Shown here: positions 1-8,776 of the stretch, piece after piece
Numbering within the stretch: the first letter of the stretch is position 1
Layout: the number at the start of each line of letters is the position of its first letter
Source of the DNA: Mycolicibacterium litorale
GTDB lineage: Bacteria > Actinomycetota > Actinomycetes > Mycobacteriales > Mycobacteriaceae
Assembly: GCF_014218295.1 (NCBI RefSeq)
Contig: NZ_AP023287.1
Location: forward strand, 1,860,001 to 1,924,000
Direction of reading: 5' to 3'
DNA length: 64,000 nucleotides
Program-made: the position numbers and the translations under genes
The notes under the pieces: model-generated
The model's database searches: none
What the model was told of the DNA's origin: nothing
Seen by the model: the letters and a program-made list of their open reading frames with translations, nothing else

Positions 1-780
1 CGCGATCGCCACCAGGTCGAGGCTGTCATCGATGTCGGGTTCCGACGTCAGCTCGAAGTCGTCGGTGCGCACCGCGGCCACGTCGTCGAGAAGATCCTGC
101 GGCCACGGGGCGTCGGCAACGGCCCTGGCGATCTGCGCGTCGATGATCGAACCGCCGTGCCGGGCGTCCAGTTCACGCAGGCGCGGGCCGTGGAACACGC
201 CGAGCATGGCCTCCATGCCGAACCCGGCGTCGGTGAGCAGTTCGGTCAGTTCGGCGGCATTGAGTTCGCGGGTGTGGAATGGGTTGACCGGGGTGTCGCG
301 GCCGGGGGAGAAGGTGATCCGGTTGGGAGTCGACATCAGCAGCAGCCCGCCGGGTCGCAGCACCCGCAGGCATTCCCCGACGAATTGCGGCTGATCCCAA
401 AGGTGTTCGATGACCTGGAAGTTCACCACCACGTCGACGGAGGCGTCGGGCAGCGGAAGTGCGGCGAGGTTGCCGTGGTGGACCTCGACGCGCGGATAGC
501 GGGCGCGCACGTGCGCGACGGTGGCCTCGTCGTAGTCCAGCGCGATCACCCGGCGGGCCACGCCGGCGATCAGGTCGGCGCCGTAGCCCTCACCGCATCC
601 GGCCTCGAGGACGTCGCGCCCGGCGCACCGGTCGGCGAGGCGGGCGTAGACGACCTCGTGACGACGGAACCAGTAGTTCTCCTCCGCCAGGCCGGGGATC
701 GTCCGCTCGCCGGTGAGGGGGAGGGTGTCTCCCTCGGTGTTCCCGCCGCCCCCACGCGGCCCGCTAACGAATGCGCTCAT
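1..780 (-). CDS. Class I SAM-dependent methyltransferase, C-terminus cut by window edge (Rv3030-like)
   Basis: About 260 residues are visible and the frame is still open at base 1, so the C-terminus is missing. After a Gly-rich N-terminus the protein shows the SAM-binding motif I (LEAGCGEGYG, about residues 57-66), a motif II acidic strand (ALDYDE) and a motif with LRVLRPGGLLLMSTPN. This is a typical class I Rossmann methyltransferase. The ATG at 778-780 is chosen because a TAGCCT box lies 7 nt upstream, consistent with a leaderless transcript. It is divergent from etfBA, as Rv3030 is in M. tuberculosis. The substrate cannot be told from sequence. Confidence 0.85.
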   Translation of the reverse strand, partial: MSAFVSGPRGGGGNTEGDTLPLTGERTIPGLAEENYWFRRHEVVYARLADRCAGRDVLEAGCGEGYGADLIAGVARRVIALDYDEATVAHVRARYPRVEVHHGNLAALPLPDASVDVVVNFQVIEHLWDQPQFVGECLRVLRPGGLLLMSTPNRITFSPGRDTPVNPFHTRELNAAELTELLTDAGFGMEAMLGVFHGPRLRELDARHGGSIIDAQIARAVADAPWPQDLLDDVAAVRTDDFELTSEPDIDDSLDLVAIA

Positions 781-787
781 CGCAGGC

Positions 788-793
788 AGGCTA
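788..793 (-). promoter_or_regulatory. -10 box of the methyltransferase gene
   Basis: TAGCCT on the minus strand ends 7 nt before the ATG at 780. The transcript should start at or next to the start codon (leaderless). Inferred from spacing only. Confidence 0.5.
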
Positions 794-908
794 ACCCAGG
801 CGGCGGGATCGTGGCCGGTTCGCGAACAGTTCGCGACGGGTTGGCGGTGGCAGGTGAGGCGGGCACATGAACTTCGACCAGCTATGGTGTTCCTGCAAAC
901 CACCTGTA

Positions 909-924
909 GTTACTGACGAGTAAC
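909..924. promoter_or_regulatory. Palindromic operator candidate upstream of etfBA
   Basis: A perfect inverted repeat, GTTACT-GACG-AGTAAC, lies 74 bp before the etfB start, in the 217-bp gap divergent from the methyltransferase. A possible TATGGT -10 box at 883-888 would place the palindrome just downstream of a transcription start, a usual position for a repressor. The form (6-bp arms, 4-bp spacer) suits a TetR-family dimer. The regulator is unknown. Confidence 0.5.
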
Positions 925-997
925 ATGGTGTTAGTTTCACAAAACGTGGTAACGGGCCGACCGACGGCCGGCCTCATCGAGGAGGACGAACCATCCC

Positions 998-1798
998 ATG
1001 ACGAACATCGTGGTCCTGATCAAACAGGTCCCTGACACCTGGTCCGAGCGCAAGCTCTCCGAGAGCGACTGGACGCTGGACCGGGAAGCCGCAGACGCCG
1101 TACTCGACGAGATCAACGAGCGGGCCGTCGAAGAGGCACTGCTCATCAAGGAGAAGGAAGCCGCCAACGGTGTCGAGGGCACCGTCACCGTGCTGACCGC
1201 CGGTCCGGAGCGCGCCACCGAGGCGATCCGCAAGGCGCTGTCGATGGGTGCCGACAAGGCCGTGCACCTCGTCGACGAGGGCATGCACGGCTCCGACATG
1301 GTGCAGACCGGCTGGGCGCTGGCCCGTGCGCTCGGCGCCATCGAGGGCACCGAGCTGGTGATCGCGGGCAACGAGGCCACCGACGGTGCGGGCGGCGCGG
1401 TGCCGGCCATCATCGCCGAGTACCTGGGCCTGCCGCAGCTGACCCACATGCGCAAGGTCACCGTCGAGGACGGCAAGGTCACCGGTGAGCGTGAGACCGA
1501 CGACGGTGTGTTCACCCTCGAGGCGCCGCTGCCCGCCGTGGTCAGCGTGAACGAGAAGATCAACGAGCCGCGCTTCCCGTCCTTCAAGGGCATCATGGCC
1601 GCCAAGAAGAAGGAAGTCACGACGCTCACCCTGGCCGAGATCGGTGTGGAGCCCGATGAGGTCGGTGTCGCCAACGCCGGTTCCAAGGTGCTGTCGTCGA
1701 CGCCGAAGCCGCCGAAGACCGCGGGCGAGAAGGTCACCGACGAAGGCGACGGCGGCACCAAGGTCGCCGAATACCTGGTCGCCCAAAAAATCATCTAA
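998..1798 (+). CDS. etfB: Electron transfer flavoprotein beta subunit
   Basis: 266 residues, the normal EtfB length. It begins MTNIVVLIKQVPDTW, the family N-terminus, and carries the nucleotide-binding segment near GNEATDGAGGAVPA. With EtfA it forms the soluble FAD/AMP heterodimer that takes electrons from acyl-CoA dehydrogenases and passes them to the membrane ETF dehydrogenase and the quinone pool. A strong Shine-Dalgarno (GAGGAGG) precedes the ATG. etfA follows after 35 nt in the same operon (fixA/fixB in M. tuberculosis naming). Control by the palindrome at 909-924 is likely but unproven. Confidence 0.95.
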   Translation: MTNIVVLIKQVPDTWSERKLSESDWTLDREAADAVLDEINERAVEEALLIKEKEAANGVEGTVTVLTAGPERATEAIRKALSMGADKAVHLVDEGMHGSDMVQTGWALARALGAIEGTELVIAGNEATDGAGGAVPAIIAEYLGLPQLTHMRKVTVEDGKVTGERETDDGVFTLEAPLPAVVSVNEKINEPRFPSFKGIMAAKKKEVTTLTLAEIGVEPDEVGVANAGSKVLSSTPKPPKTAGEKVTDEGDGGTKVAEYLVAQKII

Positions 1799-1833
1799 GA
1801 CTCCCCGAGACCCGAAGGACCGGAAGAAAAGAC

Positions 1834-2790
1834 ATGGCTGAAGTACTCGTGCTCGTCGAGCATGCCGAAGGTGCACTGAAGAAGGTCACCAGTGAACTGA
1901 TCACCGCCGCCCGCGCGCTGGGTGAGCCCTCCGCCGTCGTGGTGGGCAAGCCGGGCACGGCCGAGCCGCTGATCGACGGCCTCAAGGCCGCCGGCGCCGG
2001 CAAGATCTACGTCGCCGAATCCGATGACGCGGAGAACTACCTCATCACCCCCCAGGTCGACGTGCTGGCCGCGCTGGCCGAGGAGAACAGCCCGGCCGGT
2101 GTGCTGCTGGCCGCTTCGGCGGACGGCAAGGAGATCGCCGGCCGGCTCGCGGCCCGCATCGGCTCGGGTGTGCTGACCGACGTCATCGACGTCAAGGAGG
2201 GCGGCAAGGCCACCCACTCGATCTTCGGTGGTGCCTACACCGTGGACGCCGAGGTCACCGGTGACACCCCGGTGATCACCGTGCGCGCAGGCGCGATCGA
2301 CGCCGAGCCCACCGACGGTGCCGGCGAGGTCGTCAACGTCGAGGTGCCGGCCCAGGCCGAGACCGCCACCAAGATCACCAAGCGGGAGCCCGCCGTGGCC
2401 GGTGACCGTCCGGAGCTCACCGAGGCGACGGTCGTCGTCTCCGGTGGTCGTGGTGTCGGCAGCGCCGAGAACTTCGGCATCGTCGAGGAGCTCGCCGATG
2501 CGCTCGGCGGTGCCGTCGGCGCGTCGCGTGCGGCGGTCGACTCCGGGTACTACCCCGGTCAGTTCCAGGTCGGCCAGACGGGTAAGACCGTGTCGCCGCA
2601 GCTGTACATCGCGCTGGGCATCTCCGGGGCGATCCAGCACCGCGCCGGTATGCAGACGTCGAAGACGATCATCGCGGTGAACAAGGACGAAGAGGCCCCG
2701 ATCTTCGAGATCTCCGACCTCGGCATCGTCGGCGACCTGTTCAAGGTCACCCCGCAGCTCACCGAGGCGGTCAAGGCGCGCAAGGGCTGA
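1834..2790 (+). CDS. etfA: Electron transfer flavoprotein alpha subunit
   Basis: 318 residues, full length. The N-terminal half is the ETF alpha/beta domain. The C-terminal FAD-binding domain shows SGGRGVG (203-209), GQTGKTVSP (247-255) and [12 protein letters not shown] (262-273), the family's FAD contacts. It pairs with EtfB to carry electrons from beta-oxidation dehydrogenases such as the one at 30066-31367. A strong intrinsic terminator closes the operon 22 nt after the stop. Confidence 0.95.
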   Translation: MAEVLVLVEHAEGALKKVTSELITAARALGEPSAVVVGKPGTAEPLIDGLKAAGAGKIYVAESDDAENYLITPQVDVLAALAEENSPAGVLLAASADGKEIAGRLAARIGSGVLTDVIDVKEGGKATHSIFGGAYTVDAEVTGDTPVITVRAGAIDAEPTDGAGEVVNVEVPAQAETATKITKREPAVAGDRPELTEATVVVSGGRGVGSAENFGIVEELADALGGAVGASRAAVDSGYYPGQFQVGQTGKTVSPQLYIALGISGAIQHRAGMQTSKTIIAVNKDEEAPIFEISDLGIVGDLFKVTPQLTEAVKARKG

Positions 2791-2811
2791 TCGGCTCGAC
2801 ACGTTCCACGC

Positions 2812-2843
2812 AGAACCCCGGCACCTCGCGGTGCCGGGGTTCT
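2812..2843 (+). terminator. Intrinsic terminator of the etfBA operon
   Basis: A perfect 14-bp stem (AGAACCCCGGCACC and its complement) with a TCGC loop follows etfA by 22 nt. It is followed by a short T/C-rich run rather than a long U tract, as is usual in mycobacteria. Confidence 0.85.
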
Positions 2844-2845
2844 TC

Positions 2846-2917
2846 GTCTTCTCCGGCCAGTACGTCTTCTCCGGCCAGTACTTCTTTTCCGGGCAGTACG
2901 CCTTTTCCGGCCAGTAC
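2846..2917. repeat. Four tandem copies of an 18-bp unit
   Basis: Copies at 2846, 2864, 2882 and 2900. The first two are identical (GTCTTCTCCGGCCAGTAC); the third and fourth differ at a few positions. The unit is a multiple of three, and read in the frame of the downstream nitroreductase it would give (V/F/A)FSGQY four times. That reading would need a GTG inside the terminator stem, so translation is doubtful. Confidence 0.9.
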
Positions 2918-2980
2918 GCCGCCCTCGCGGCGGATCGCTGCCATGGTGGAGGGCATGACCGATCCGACGGAGGTTCCGCG

Positions 2981-3634
2981 GTGAGCGACCTGGCGGATGT
3001 CGTCCACGCGCGTCGTTCCATTCGAATGTTCCTGCGCGACAAGCCTGTTCCGCGCGAGCTGTTGACCGAGGCGCTCGAACTCGCGATGCGCGCCCCGTCC
3101 AACTCGAACATCCAGCCCTGGCGGCTGTTCCTGACGTCCGGTCCACGGCGTGACCGGCTGGTGGAGGCGTTGCTGGCGCAGGCTTCGCGCGGCTTCCCCG
3201 CCACGGTGGGGCTGCCGGAGAGCTTCGCGGACCTGCGGCGGGAGGTGGGCAAGATGGTCTACGGGGCGATGGGGATCGCCCGGGAGGACCGCGAGGCCAG
3301 ACGGATCGCCCAGTTGCGCAACTGGGAGTTCTTCCGCGCGCCCGTCGCGGGTGTGGTGTGCGTGCACCGGAACCTCGGCGCGGTCGACAGCATGAGCGTC
3401 GGGATGTTCCTCCAGACGCTCATGCTGGCGTTGACCGAGCGCGGGCTCGGCAGCTGCGCGCAGGTGTCGATCGCCCATTTCGCCGACGTGGTGCGCGAGG
3501 AGTTGGATATCCCCGAGGAGCTGACCGTGCTGTGCGGGCTGGCGATCGGCTACCCCGACGAGGATTTCCCCGCCAACCACCTCGACACGCCGCGCAACCC
3601 CATCGCCGCCAACGTGGTGTTCCGCGAGGACTGA
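2981..3634 (+). CDS. Nitroreductase family FMN oxidoreductase
   Basis: 217 residues. RRSIR (11-15) and [10 protein letters not shown] (38-47) are the FMN-contacting motifs of the NADH oxidase/nitroreductase fold, and a GYPDEDFP segment near the end is typical. The GTG at 2981 is chosen because a GGAGG sequence lies at the right distance; the frame stays open to a GTG at 2831, but that lies inside the etf terminator and repeat. A nine-codon ORF (2955-2984) overlaps this start by GTGA and could couple translation. The substrate is unknown; the family reduces nitroaromatics, quinones or flavins. Confidence 0.85.
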   Translation: MSDLADVVHARRSIRMFLRDKPVPRELLTEALELAMRAPSNSNIQPWRLFLTSGPRRDRLVEALLAQASRGFPATVGLPESFADLRREVGKMVYGAMGIAREDREARRIAQLRNWEFFRAPVAGVVCVHRNLGAVDSMSVGMFLQTLMLALTERGLGSCAQVSIAHFADVVREELDIPEELTVLCGLAIGYPDEDFPANHLDTPRNPIAANVVFRED

Positions 3635-3712
3635 CAACTCGTCACCGAGCGTGCACGAACACGTCACGCGGTGCTTGCCGCCCCGCTGAACGGCTCAGCG
3701 ACGGTGCTGCAC

Positions 3713-4552
3713 ATGAGCACTGCGTCTGTACTCATCGCCGCCGATCACCCCACGACGGCGGACACCCCCCGGTATTCGCTGCTGCTGTCGACCGACCCCG
3801 ATCTGATCACCGCCGCCCAGCGGTTGCGCCACGACGTGTTCACTTCCGAGCCAGGATTCGCCCTGTCCGCCGACGGCCGATCCGGTGGTCTGGATGCCGA
3901 CCGTTTCGACGAGTTCTGCGACCACCTGCTGGTGCGCGAAGACACCTCCGGCGAACTGGTGGGCTGCTACCGGATGCTGCCGCCGCCCGGGGCCATCGCG
4001 GCGGGCGGCCTCTACACCGCCACCGAGTTCGACGTCGGTGCCCTCGACCCGCTGCGGCCTGCGATGGTCGAGATGGGCCGCGCGGTCGTCCGCCATGACC
4101 ACCGCAACGGCGCTGTGGTGCTGCTGATGTGGGCAGGCATCCTGGCCTACCTCGACCGCTGCGACTACGACTACGTCACCGGTTGCATCTCGGTGCCCAT
4201 CGCCGGCGCGGCGGGCGAAGCCGCGGGAACCCAGGTGCGCGGGGTCCGCGACTTCGTGAGGCGCCGGCATGCCGCGCCGGAACGCTTCACGGTGCGCCCG
4301 TACCGGCCGGTCGTCGTCGGCGGCCGAAGCCTCGACGAGATCGCGCCACCGGCCAGGGTCGCCGTGCCTCCACTCATGCGGGGCTACCTGCGGTTGGGCG
4401 CGCAGGTGTGCGGAGAACCCGCACACGACCCCGACTTCGGCGTCGGGGACTTCCCGGCCCTGCTGGACAAGCGGGACGCCGACATCCGGTACCTGCGCCG
4501 GCTTCGGTCGGCGGCGGTGGCCGGGGAGATCGCGAACGGGCTGGCGTCATGA
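3713..4552 (+). CDS. OlsB-like acyl-ACP N-acyltransferase (GNAT fold, Rv3027c-like)
   Basis: 279 residues. Conserved blocks of the ornithine N-acyltransferase/hemolysin-like acyltransferase family are visible: RLRHDVF (37-43), DADRFDEFCDHLLV (61-74), GCYRMLPP (84-91) and VEMGRAVV (119-126). These enzymes move a 3-hydroxyacyl chain from acyl carrier protein to an amino group, classically ornithine, making a lyso-ornithine lipid. The stop overlaps the start of the PlsC-type gene (ATGA), matching an OlsB-OlsA pair. The ATG at 3713 is used; an in-frame GTG at 3671 is an alternative. The substrate is inferred from family and neighbour. Confidence 0.8.
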   Translation: MSTASVLIAADHPTTADTPRYSLLLSTDPDLITAAQRLRHDVFTSEPGFALSADGRSGGLDADRFDEFCDHLLVREDTSGELVGCYRMLPPPGAIAAGGLYTATEFDVGALDPLRPAMVEMGRAVVRHDHRNGAVVLLMWAGILAYLDRCDYDYVTGCISVPIAGAAGEAAGTQVRGVRDFVRRRHAAPERFTVRPYRPVVVGGRSLDEIAPPARVAVPPLMRGYLRLGAQVCGEPAHDPDFGVGDFPALLDKRDADIRYLRRLRSAAVAGEIANGLAS

Positions 4553-5379
4553 CACTGGCCAGCGAGCACGCCTGGCTGCAGCGCGCCACGTGTGACGCCA
4601 GCTGCGTCCACGCAGGTGCCGACCGCCCGGGACGCCGGTGGTGGGTGGCGGTGCGCACCACGATGCGGGTGTGCGCGGCCGTGTCGCTGTTCATGTTCGT
4701 GTGGCTGTTGGCGGTGCCGCTTCCGGGCCGGTGGCACGTGCAGCGCGCGTACTGCCGGCTGATCCTGCGCAGCTTCGGGGTGCGGATCTCGGTGTCCGGC
4801 GGCCCCATCCGCAACCTGCGCGGCGTCCTGGTCGTCAGCGGGCACGTGTCCTGGCTGGACATCTTCGCCATCGGTGCGGTGCTGCCGGGTTCGTTCGTGG
4901 CGCGCGCGGACCTGATGGACTGGCCGGCGCTGGGACCGGTCGTGCGGCTGATGAAGGTCATCCCGATCGACCGGGGCAGTCTGCGCCGCCTTCCCGCGGT
5001 CGTCGACGCGGTGACCGATCGGTTGCGCGCCGGGCACACCGTGGTCGCGTTCCCGGAGGGCACGACGTGGTGCGGGCTGGGCTACGGGCGGTTCCGTCCG
5101 GCGATGTTCCAGGCCGCCGTGGACGCCCGCCGGCCGGTGCAACCGCTGCGCCTGGCCTACCGGCACCCGGACGGGCGGTTGTCCACGGTGCCCGCGTTCG
5201 TGGGCGACGATTCCCTGCTGGCGTCGGTGCGCCGGGTGCTCACCGCCCGTCGGACGGTGTGCCACGTCGGCGTCGAATCGCTGCAGTTGCCGGGTGAGGA
5301 CCGCCGCGACCTGGCCACCCGCTGTGAGACGGCTGTGCGCGGCGCCGCACCCGCGGCCGCCCACGTGCTGGCCGCCTGA
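4549..5379 (+). CDS. PlsC/OlsA-type lysolipid O-acyltransferase (Rv3026c-like)
   Basis: 276 residues. A hydrophobic segment (about 40-58) anchors the protein. The acyltransferase signature follows: HVSWLD (H99...D104, the HX4D catalytic pair) and FPEGTT (168-173). The family transfers an acyl chain to a hydroxyl of lysophosphatidic acid or of lyso-ornithine lipid. Translation is coupled to the N-acyltransferase by a 4-nt overlap, so the two probably act in sequence on one lipid at the inner membrane. Confidence 0.85.
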   Translation: MTLASEHAWLQRATCDASCVHAGADRPGRRWWVAVRTTMRVCAAVSLFMFVWLLAVPLPGRWHVQRAYCRLILRSFGVRISVSGGPIRNLRGVLVVSGHVSWLDIFAIGAVLPGSFVARADLMDWPALGPVVRLMKVIPIDRGSLRRLPAVVDAVTDRLRAGHTVVAFPEGTTWCGLGYGRFRPAMFQAAVDARRPVQPLRLAYRHPDGRLSTVPAFVGDDSLLASVRRVLTARRTVCHVGVESLQLPGEDRRDLATRCETAVRGAAPAAAHVLAA

Positions 5380-5413
5380 CCCCGGCGATCCGGGCGCTGC
5401 CCGGGCCTGCGGC

Positions 5414-5419
5414 TATCCT
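5414..5419 (+). promoter_or_regulatory. -10 box of iscS
   Basis: TATCCT, 9 nt before the iscS ATG, in the 49-nt gap after the acyltransferase gene. It suggests a separate, near-leaderless promoter. Confidence 0.4.
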
Positions 5420-5428
5420 GGACGGGCC

Positions 5429-6622
5429 ATGACCTCGCCGAAGTCGGTCTACCTCGACCACGCCGCGACCACCCCGATGCACCCCGCTGCCATCGAAGCG
5501 ATGACGGCTGTGCTGACCACCGTCGGCAACGCGTCCTCCCTGCATGGTGCGGGCCGCCTGGCGCGCCGCCGGATGGAGGAAGCCCGCGAGACCCTGGCCG
5601 GGCTGCTGGGTGCGCGCCCGTCGGAGATCATCTTCTGCGCCGGTGGGACGGAGAGCGACAACCTCGCCGTGAAGGGCATCTTCTGGGCGCGCCGAGATGC
5701 CGATGCACGGCGCCGCCGCATCGTGACCACCCCGATCGAGCACCACGCCGTTCTCGACGCCGTCGAGTGGTTGGTCGACCACGAGGGCGCCGAGGTGACG
5801 TGGCTGCCGGTGGCGGCCGACGGGTCGGTGGCCCCGGCGGATCTGCGTGAGGTGCTGCGGTCGTGCGACGACGTGGCCCTGGTGTCGGTCATGTGGGCGA
5901 ACAACGAGGTCGGCACCGTCCAGCCGATCACTGAACTCGCTGCGGTCGCCGCCGAGTTCGATGTCCCGATGCACAGCGACGCGGTGCAGGCGGTGGGGCA
6001 GGTCCCGGTGGATTTCGCGGCGAGTGGGCTGTCGGCGATGAGCGTGACGGCGCACAAGTTCGGCGGGCCCACCGGGATCGGTGCGCTGCTACTGCGGCGT
6101 GACACCGCGTGTGTGCCGCTGCTGCACGGCGGCGGCCAGGAGCGCGACGTCCGCTCCGGAACCGCCGACGTCGCCGGTGCGGTCGCCATGGCGGCGGCGG
6201 CCCGAATCGCGGTCGACGGGCTCGACGCCTACCGCGCCCGGGTGTCCGCGCTGCGCGACCGGTTGATCGACGGGGTGCTGGCGGCGATCGATGACACGGA
6301 TGTCAACGGCGCACGTGCGGACCGGCTGCCGGGTAACGCGCACTTCACGTTCCGCGGATGCGAGGGTGACTCGCTGCTGATGTTGTTGGACGCCAAGGGA
6401 ATCGAGTGTTCGACCGGCTCCGCGTGCACCGCCGGGGTGGCGCAGCCGTCACATGTGCTGATCGCGATGGGCGCCGACCCGGCGAGTGCCCGGGGCTCAC
6501 TGCGCCTGTCGCTCGGTCATACCAGCACCGAGGCTGACGTCGACGCGGCGCTCGAGGCGTTGCCCGTGGCGGTCGAGCGGGCGCGTCAGGCCGCGCTCGC
6601 GGCGTCGGGAGTGGTGGAGTGA
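5429..6622 (+). CDS. iscS: Cysteine desulfurase (IscS/NifS type)
   Basis: 397 residues, normal for group I desulfurases. It begins with YLDHAATTP. The PLP-binding lysine is K210 in [11 protein letters not shown]106 lies in the EHHAV motif, and the persulfide cysteine is C333 in STGSACTAG. It removes sulfur from cysteine and hands it on as a persulfide for Fe-S clusters and tRNA thiolation. mnmA, which needs this sulfur, starts about 30 nt downstream, so the two are likely co-transcribed. Confidence 0.93.
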   Translation: MTSPKSVYLDHAATTPMHPAAIEAMTAVLTTVGNASSLHGAGRLARRRMEEARETLAGLLGARPSEIIFCAGGTESDNLAVKGIFWARRDADARRRRIVTTPIEHHAVLDAVEWLVDHEGAEVTWLPVAADGSVAPADLREVLRSCDDVALVSVMWANNEVGTVQPITELAAVAAEFDVPMHSDAVQAVGQVPVDFAASGLSAMSVTAHKFGGPTGIGALLLRRDTACVPLLHGGGQERDVRSGTADVAGAVAMAAAARIAVDGLDAYRARVSALRDRLIDGVLAAIDDTDVNGARADRLPGNAHFTFRGCEGDSLLMLLDAKGIECSTGSACTAGVAQPSHVLIAMGADPASARGSLRLSLGHTSTEADVDAALEALPVAVERARQAALAASGVVE

Positions 6623-6653
6623 CGATGAGTGCTTGCGCGAAGAGTGGGCGATG

Positions 6654-7733
6654 ATGCGGGTGCTGGTCGCGATGAGCGGCGGCGTCGACTCCTCGGTCGC
6701 CGCGGCGCGCATGGTCGACGCCGGCCATGACGTGGTCGGTGTGCACCTGGCGCTCTCGGCGACGCCCGGCACGTTGCGCACCGGGTCGCGGGGATGCTGC
6801 TCGAAGGAGGACGCCGGCGACGCCCGCCGGGTCGCCGACGTGCTCGAGATCCCTTTCTACGTCTGGGATTTCGCGGACCGGTTCAAAGAAGACGTGATCG
6901 ACGACTTCGTCGCGTCGTACGAGCGCGGTGAGACGCCGAACCCGTGCGTGCGGTGCAACGAGAAGATCAAGTTCTCCGCGCTCGCGGGGCGTGCGCTGGC
7001 GCTCGGCTTCGATGCGCTGGCCACGGGCCATTACGCGCGGCTGTCCGACGGCCGGCTGCGGCGTGCGGTGGATGCGGACAAGGACCAGTCCTACGTGCTG
7101 GGTGTGCTGACCGCGCAGCAGTTGCGGCACGCGGTGTTCCCGATCGGGGACACCCCGAAGGCGCAGATCCGGGCGGAGGCCGCCGAGCGCGGGCTGGCAG
7201 TGGCCGACAAGCCGGACAGCCACGACATCTGCTTCATCCCGTCGGGCGACACCCGGGCGTTCCTCGGTGCCCGGATCGGGGTTCGGCCTGGCGCGGTGGT
7301 CGACGCGGGCGGCACGAAGCTCGCGGAACACGAAGGCGTGCATGGGTTCACGATCGGGCAGCGTAAGGGCCTCGGCATCGCCGGGCCCGGCCCGGACGGG
7401 CAGCCGCGGTACGTCACCGCGATCGACGCGGCGAGCGGGACGGTGCGCGTCGGCGGTGTCGAGGATCTCGACGTGTGGCAGTTGCGCGGTGACCGTCCGG
7501 TGTTCACCTCCGGGGTGGCGTTCTCCGGTCCGGTGGAGTGTCAGGTGCAGGTGCGGGCCCATGGCGGGCTCGCCGATGCGGTCGCGTCGTTCGATTCGGG
7601 CGTGCTGTCGGTGGAGCTGCGCGCGCCGCTGCGCGGTGTCGCGCCCGGGCAGACGATGGTGATCTACCGGCCCGACCCCGAGGGGGACGAGGTACTCGCC
7701 AGCGCGACGATCAGCGGGGCCGACGGGCGTTAG
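6654..7733 (+). CDS. mnmA: tRNA-specific 2-thiouridylase
   Basis: 359 residues. The PP-loop SGGVDSS (8-14) activates uridine 34 of tRNA-Glu/Gln/Lys with ATP. C101 (NPCVRCN) and C193 (DICFIPSGD) are the catalytic cysteine positions of MnmA. It makes 2-thiouridine at the wobble position using sulfur relayed from IscS, encoded just upstream. Two adjacent ATGs exist (6651, 6654); 6654 gives the family-like start [10 protein letters not shown]. Confidence 0.93.
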   Translation: MRVLVAMSGGVDSSVAAARMVDAGHDVVGVHLALSATPGTLRTGSRGCCSKEDAGDARRVADVLEIPFYVWDFADRFKEDVIDDFVASYERGETPNPCVRCNEKIKFSALAGRALALGFDALATGHYARLSDGRLRRAVDADKDQSYVLGVLTAQQLRHAVFPIGDTPKAQIRAEAAERGLAVADKPDSHDICFIPSGDTRAFLGARIGVRPGAVVDAGGTKLAEHEGVHGFTIGQRKGLGIAGPGPDGQPRYVTAIDAASGTVRVGGVEDLDVWQLRGDRPVFTSGVAFSGPVECQVQVRAHGGLADAVASFDSGVLSVELRAPLRGVAPGQTMVIYRPDPEGDEVLASATISGADGR

Positions 7734-7829
7734 CCGCCGAGATGGCCTCCTCTGTCGCGATAGGACGGAGGATGGCTCCCGCTTCCGACGTTCATCTCGC
7801 TGTCACCTCCGTCGCGCACACTTGGCCGC

Positions 7830-8066
7830 ATGTCGACGTCTGACCCCTTGCTTCCATCCTCTGGTGACCCTGCGGACACCACCGTGGCGGCCGAACCAGG
7901 AACCGGCGGTCCCCGGCCGCAGTTCCCCGAGGAGCCGGACCTGGTTCTCGGTGATGAAACCGACAGGAGTCTCGAGGATGCTATGGGAGACCACCGGTCG
8001 GCGTTTCGGACTCCGACACCCGGCGATCGGCTCTCGCCCGAGGATCTTGCGGCCGACGAGGACTGA
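7830..8066 (+). CDS. Small acidic hypothetical protein
   Basis: 78 residues, Pro/Asp/Glu-rich and without predicted membrane segments (starts MSTSDPLLPSSG, ends DLAADED). I do not recognise a family. A weak CACACT box lies 7 nt before the ATG. A 120-codon antisense ORF covers the same bases, but its Ser/Arg/Gly-rich composition looks like a shadow. It sits where M. tuberculosis carries PPE/esx genes between mnmA and lpqA. Coding status is uncertain. Confidence 0.45.
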   Translation: MSTSDPLLPSSGDPADTTVAAEPGTGGPRPQFPEEPDLVLGDETDRSLEDAMGDHRSAFRTPTPGDRLSPEDLAADED

Positions 8067-8091
8067 ACACCCGGCGCTAGCGGCAAACCCA

Positions 8092-8724
8092 CTAACCCGG
8101 CACCTTCGCCAGGATGTTCGTCATCACGATGTCAGGCACCGATTCGGTGAATGCGCAGAACGTCACCTCGACCAGCACCGCCGACTTCAGCCGGTAGTCG
8201 CGGCCGCAGTCACCCGCACGCGTCTGCACCGCATCGGCAGAAGGCGTCCACTCGCCGAGGTAGGCCGGGCCGTAATCGCTTGTGCCGCAACCATCGACCT
8301 GCGCGACGAGCCCGTCGAACGCCCGCCGCGCCGTCGGCGCATCGCGATACCCGGCCGCGCCCTGCGAGATGAGGCCACCGTCGGGTGGATTCTGGAACGT
8401 CGTCTTGTGGAACTCCTCGACCTCCTCGCCGAACGTCTGCGATTCGGCGAACAGCCAGCGGCACGGTGGGGGCACCTGGTCCATCAACGGTTCGATGTCG
8501 ACCGGGATCTTGCCGTCCATGCTGGGGATGATCGTGAGGTCCTCGCCCGCGCCGGTGATCGCCTGCATCTGCGCCGGCTCGAGCAGCACGCTGTCGACGT
8601 CGACGGGGGAGCGGGAGTCGTCGTCGAGGCCCGGCACCGGGCGTACCGCGGTGCCGCCGACCACCGATACGCAGCCCGCCGTGAGCACCGCCGCACCACA
8701 CGCCAGCAGCGCCCGTGCGGTCAT
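8092..8724 (-). CDS. lpqA: Lipoprotein with PknH-type extracellular sensor domain (LpqA-like)
   Basis: 210 residues. A lipoprotein signal ends in LTAGC, with lipidated Cys18 counted from the ATG at 8724. The rest resembles the PknH-like extracellular sensor domain: a two-cysteine globular domain with PPPCRWLF, GCGTSDYG and VTFCAFTESVPDIV. It would be anchored outside the plasma membrane. Position and orientation (between mnmA and the MetE-like gene, opposite to ligA) match Rv3016 lpqA. The ligand is unknown. Confidence 0.8.
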   Translation of the reverse strand: MTARALLACGAAVLTAGCVSVVGGTAVRPVPGLDDDSRSPVDVDSVLLEPAQMQAITGAGEDLTIIPSMDGKIPVDIEPLMDQVPPPCRWLFAESQTFGEEVEEFHKTTFQNPPDGGLISQGAAGYRDAPTARRAFDGLVAQVDGCGTSDYGPAYLGEWTPSADAVQTRAGDCGRDYRLKSAVLVEVTFCAFTESVPDIVMTNILAKVPG

Positions 8725-8763
8725 CGCCGTCCCCTTCCCGCAGCCGAGGGTAGCCCCGTCCAA

Positions 8764-8769
8764 TAGGGT
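8764..8769 (+). promoter_or_regulatory. -10 box of the MetE-like gene
   Basis: TAGGGT, 7 nt before the GTG at 8777. A leaderless transcript is expected. The box lies in the 52-bp gap divergent from lpqA. Confidence 0.5.
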
Positions 8770-8776
8770 CAAACAG

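Noticed and set aside
2831..2980. N-terminal extension of the nitroreductase through the xFSGQY repeats
   Set aside because: Its GTG lies inside the terminator stem without a ribosome site; the GTG at 2981 has GGAGG at proper distance. Kept only as a finding.
7730..8092. 120-codon minus-strand ORF opposite the small acidic ORF
   Set aside because: Ser/Arg/Gly-rich without family resemblance; the plus-strand ORF has more protein-like composition.
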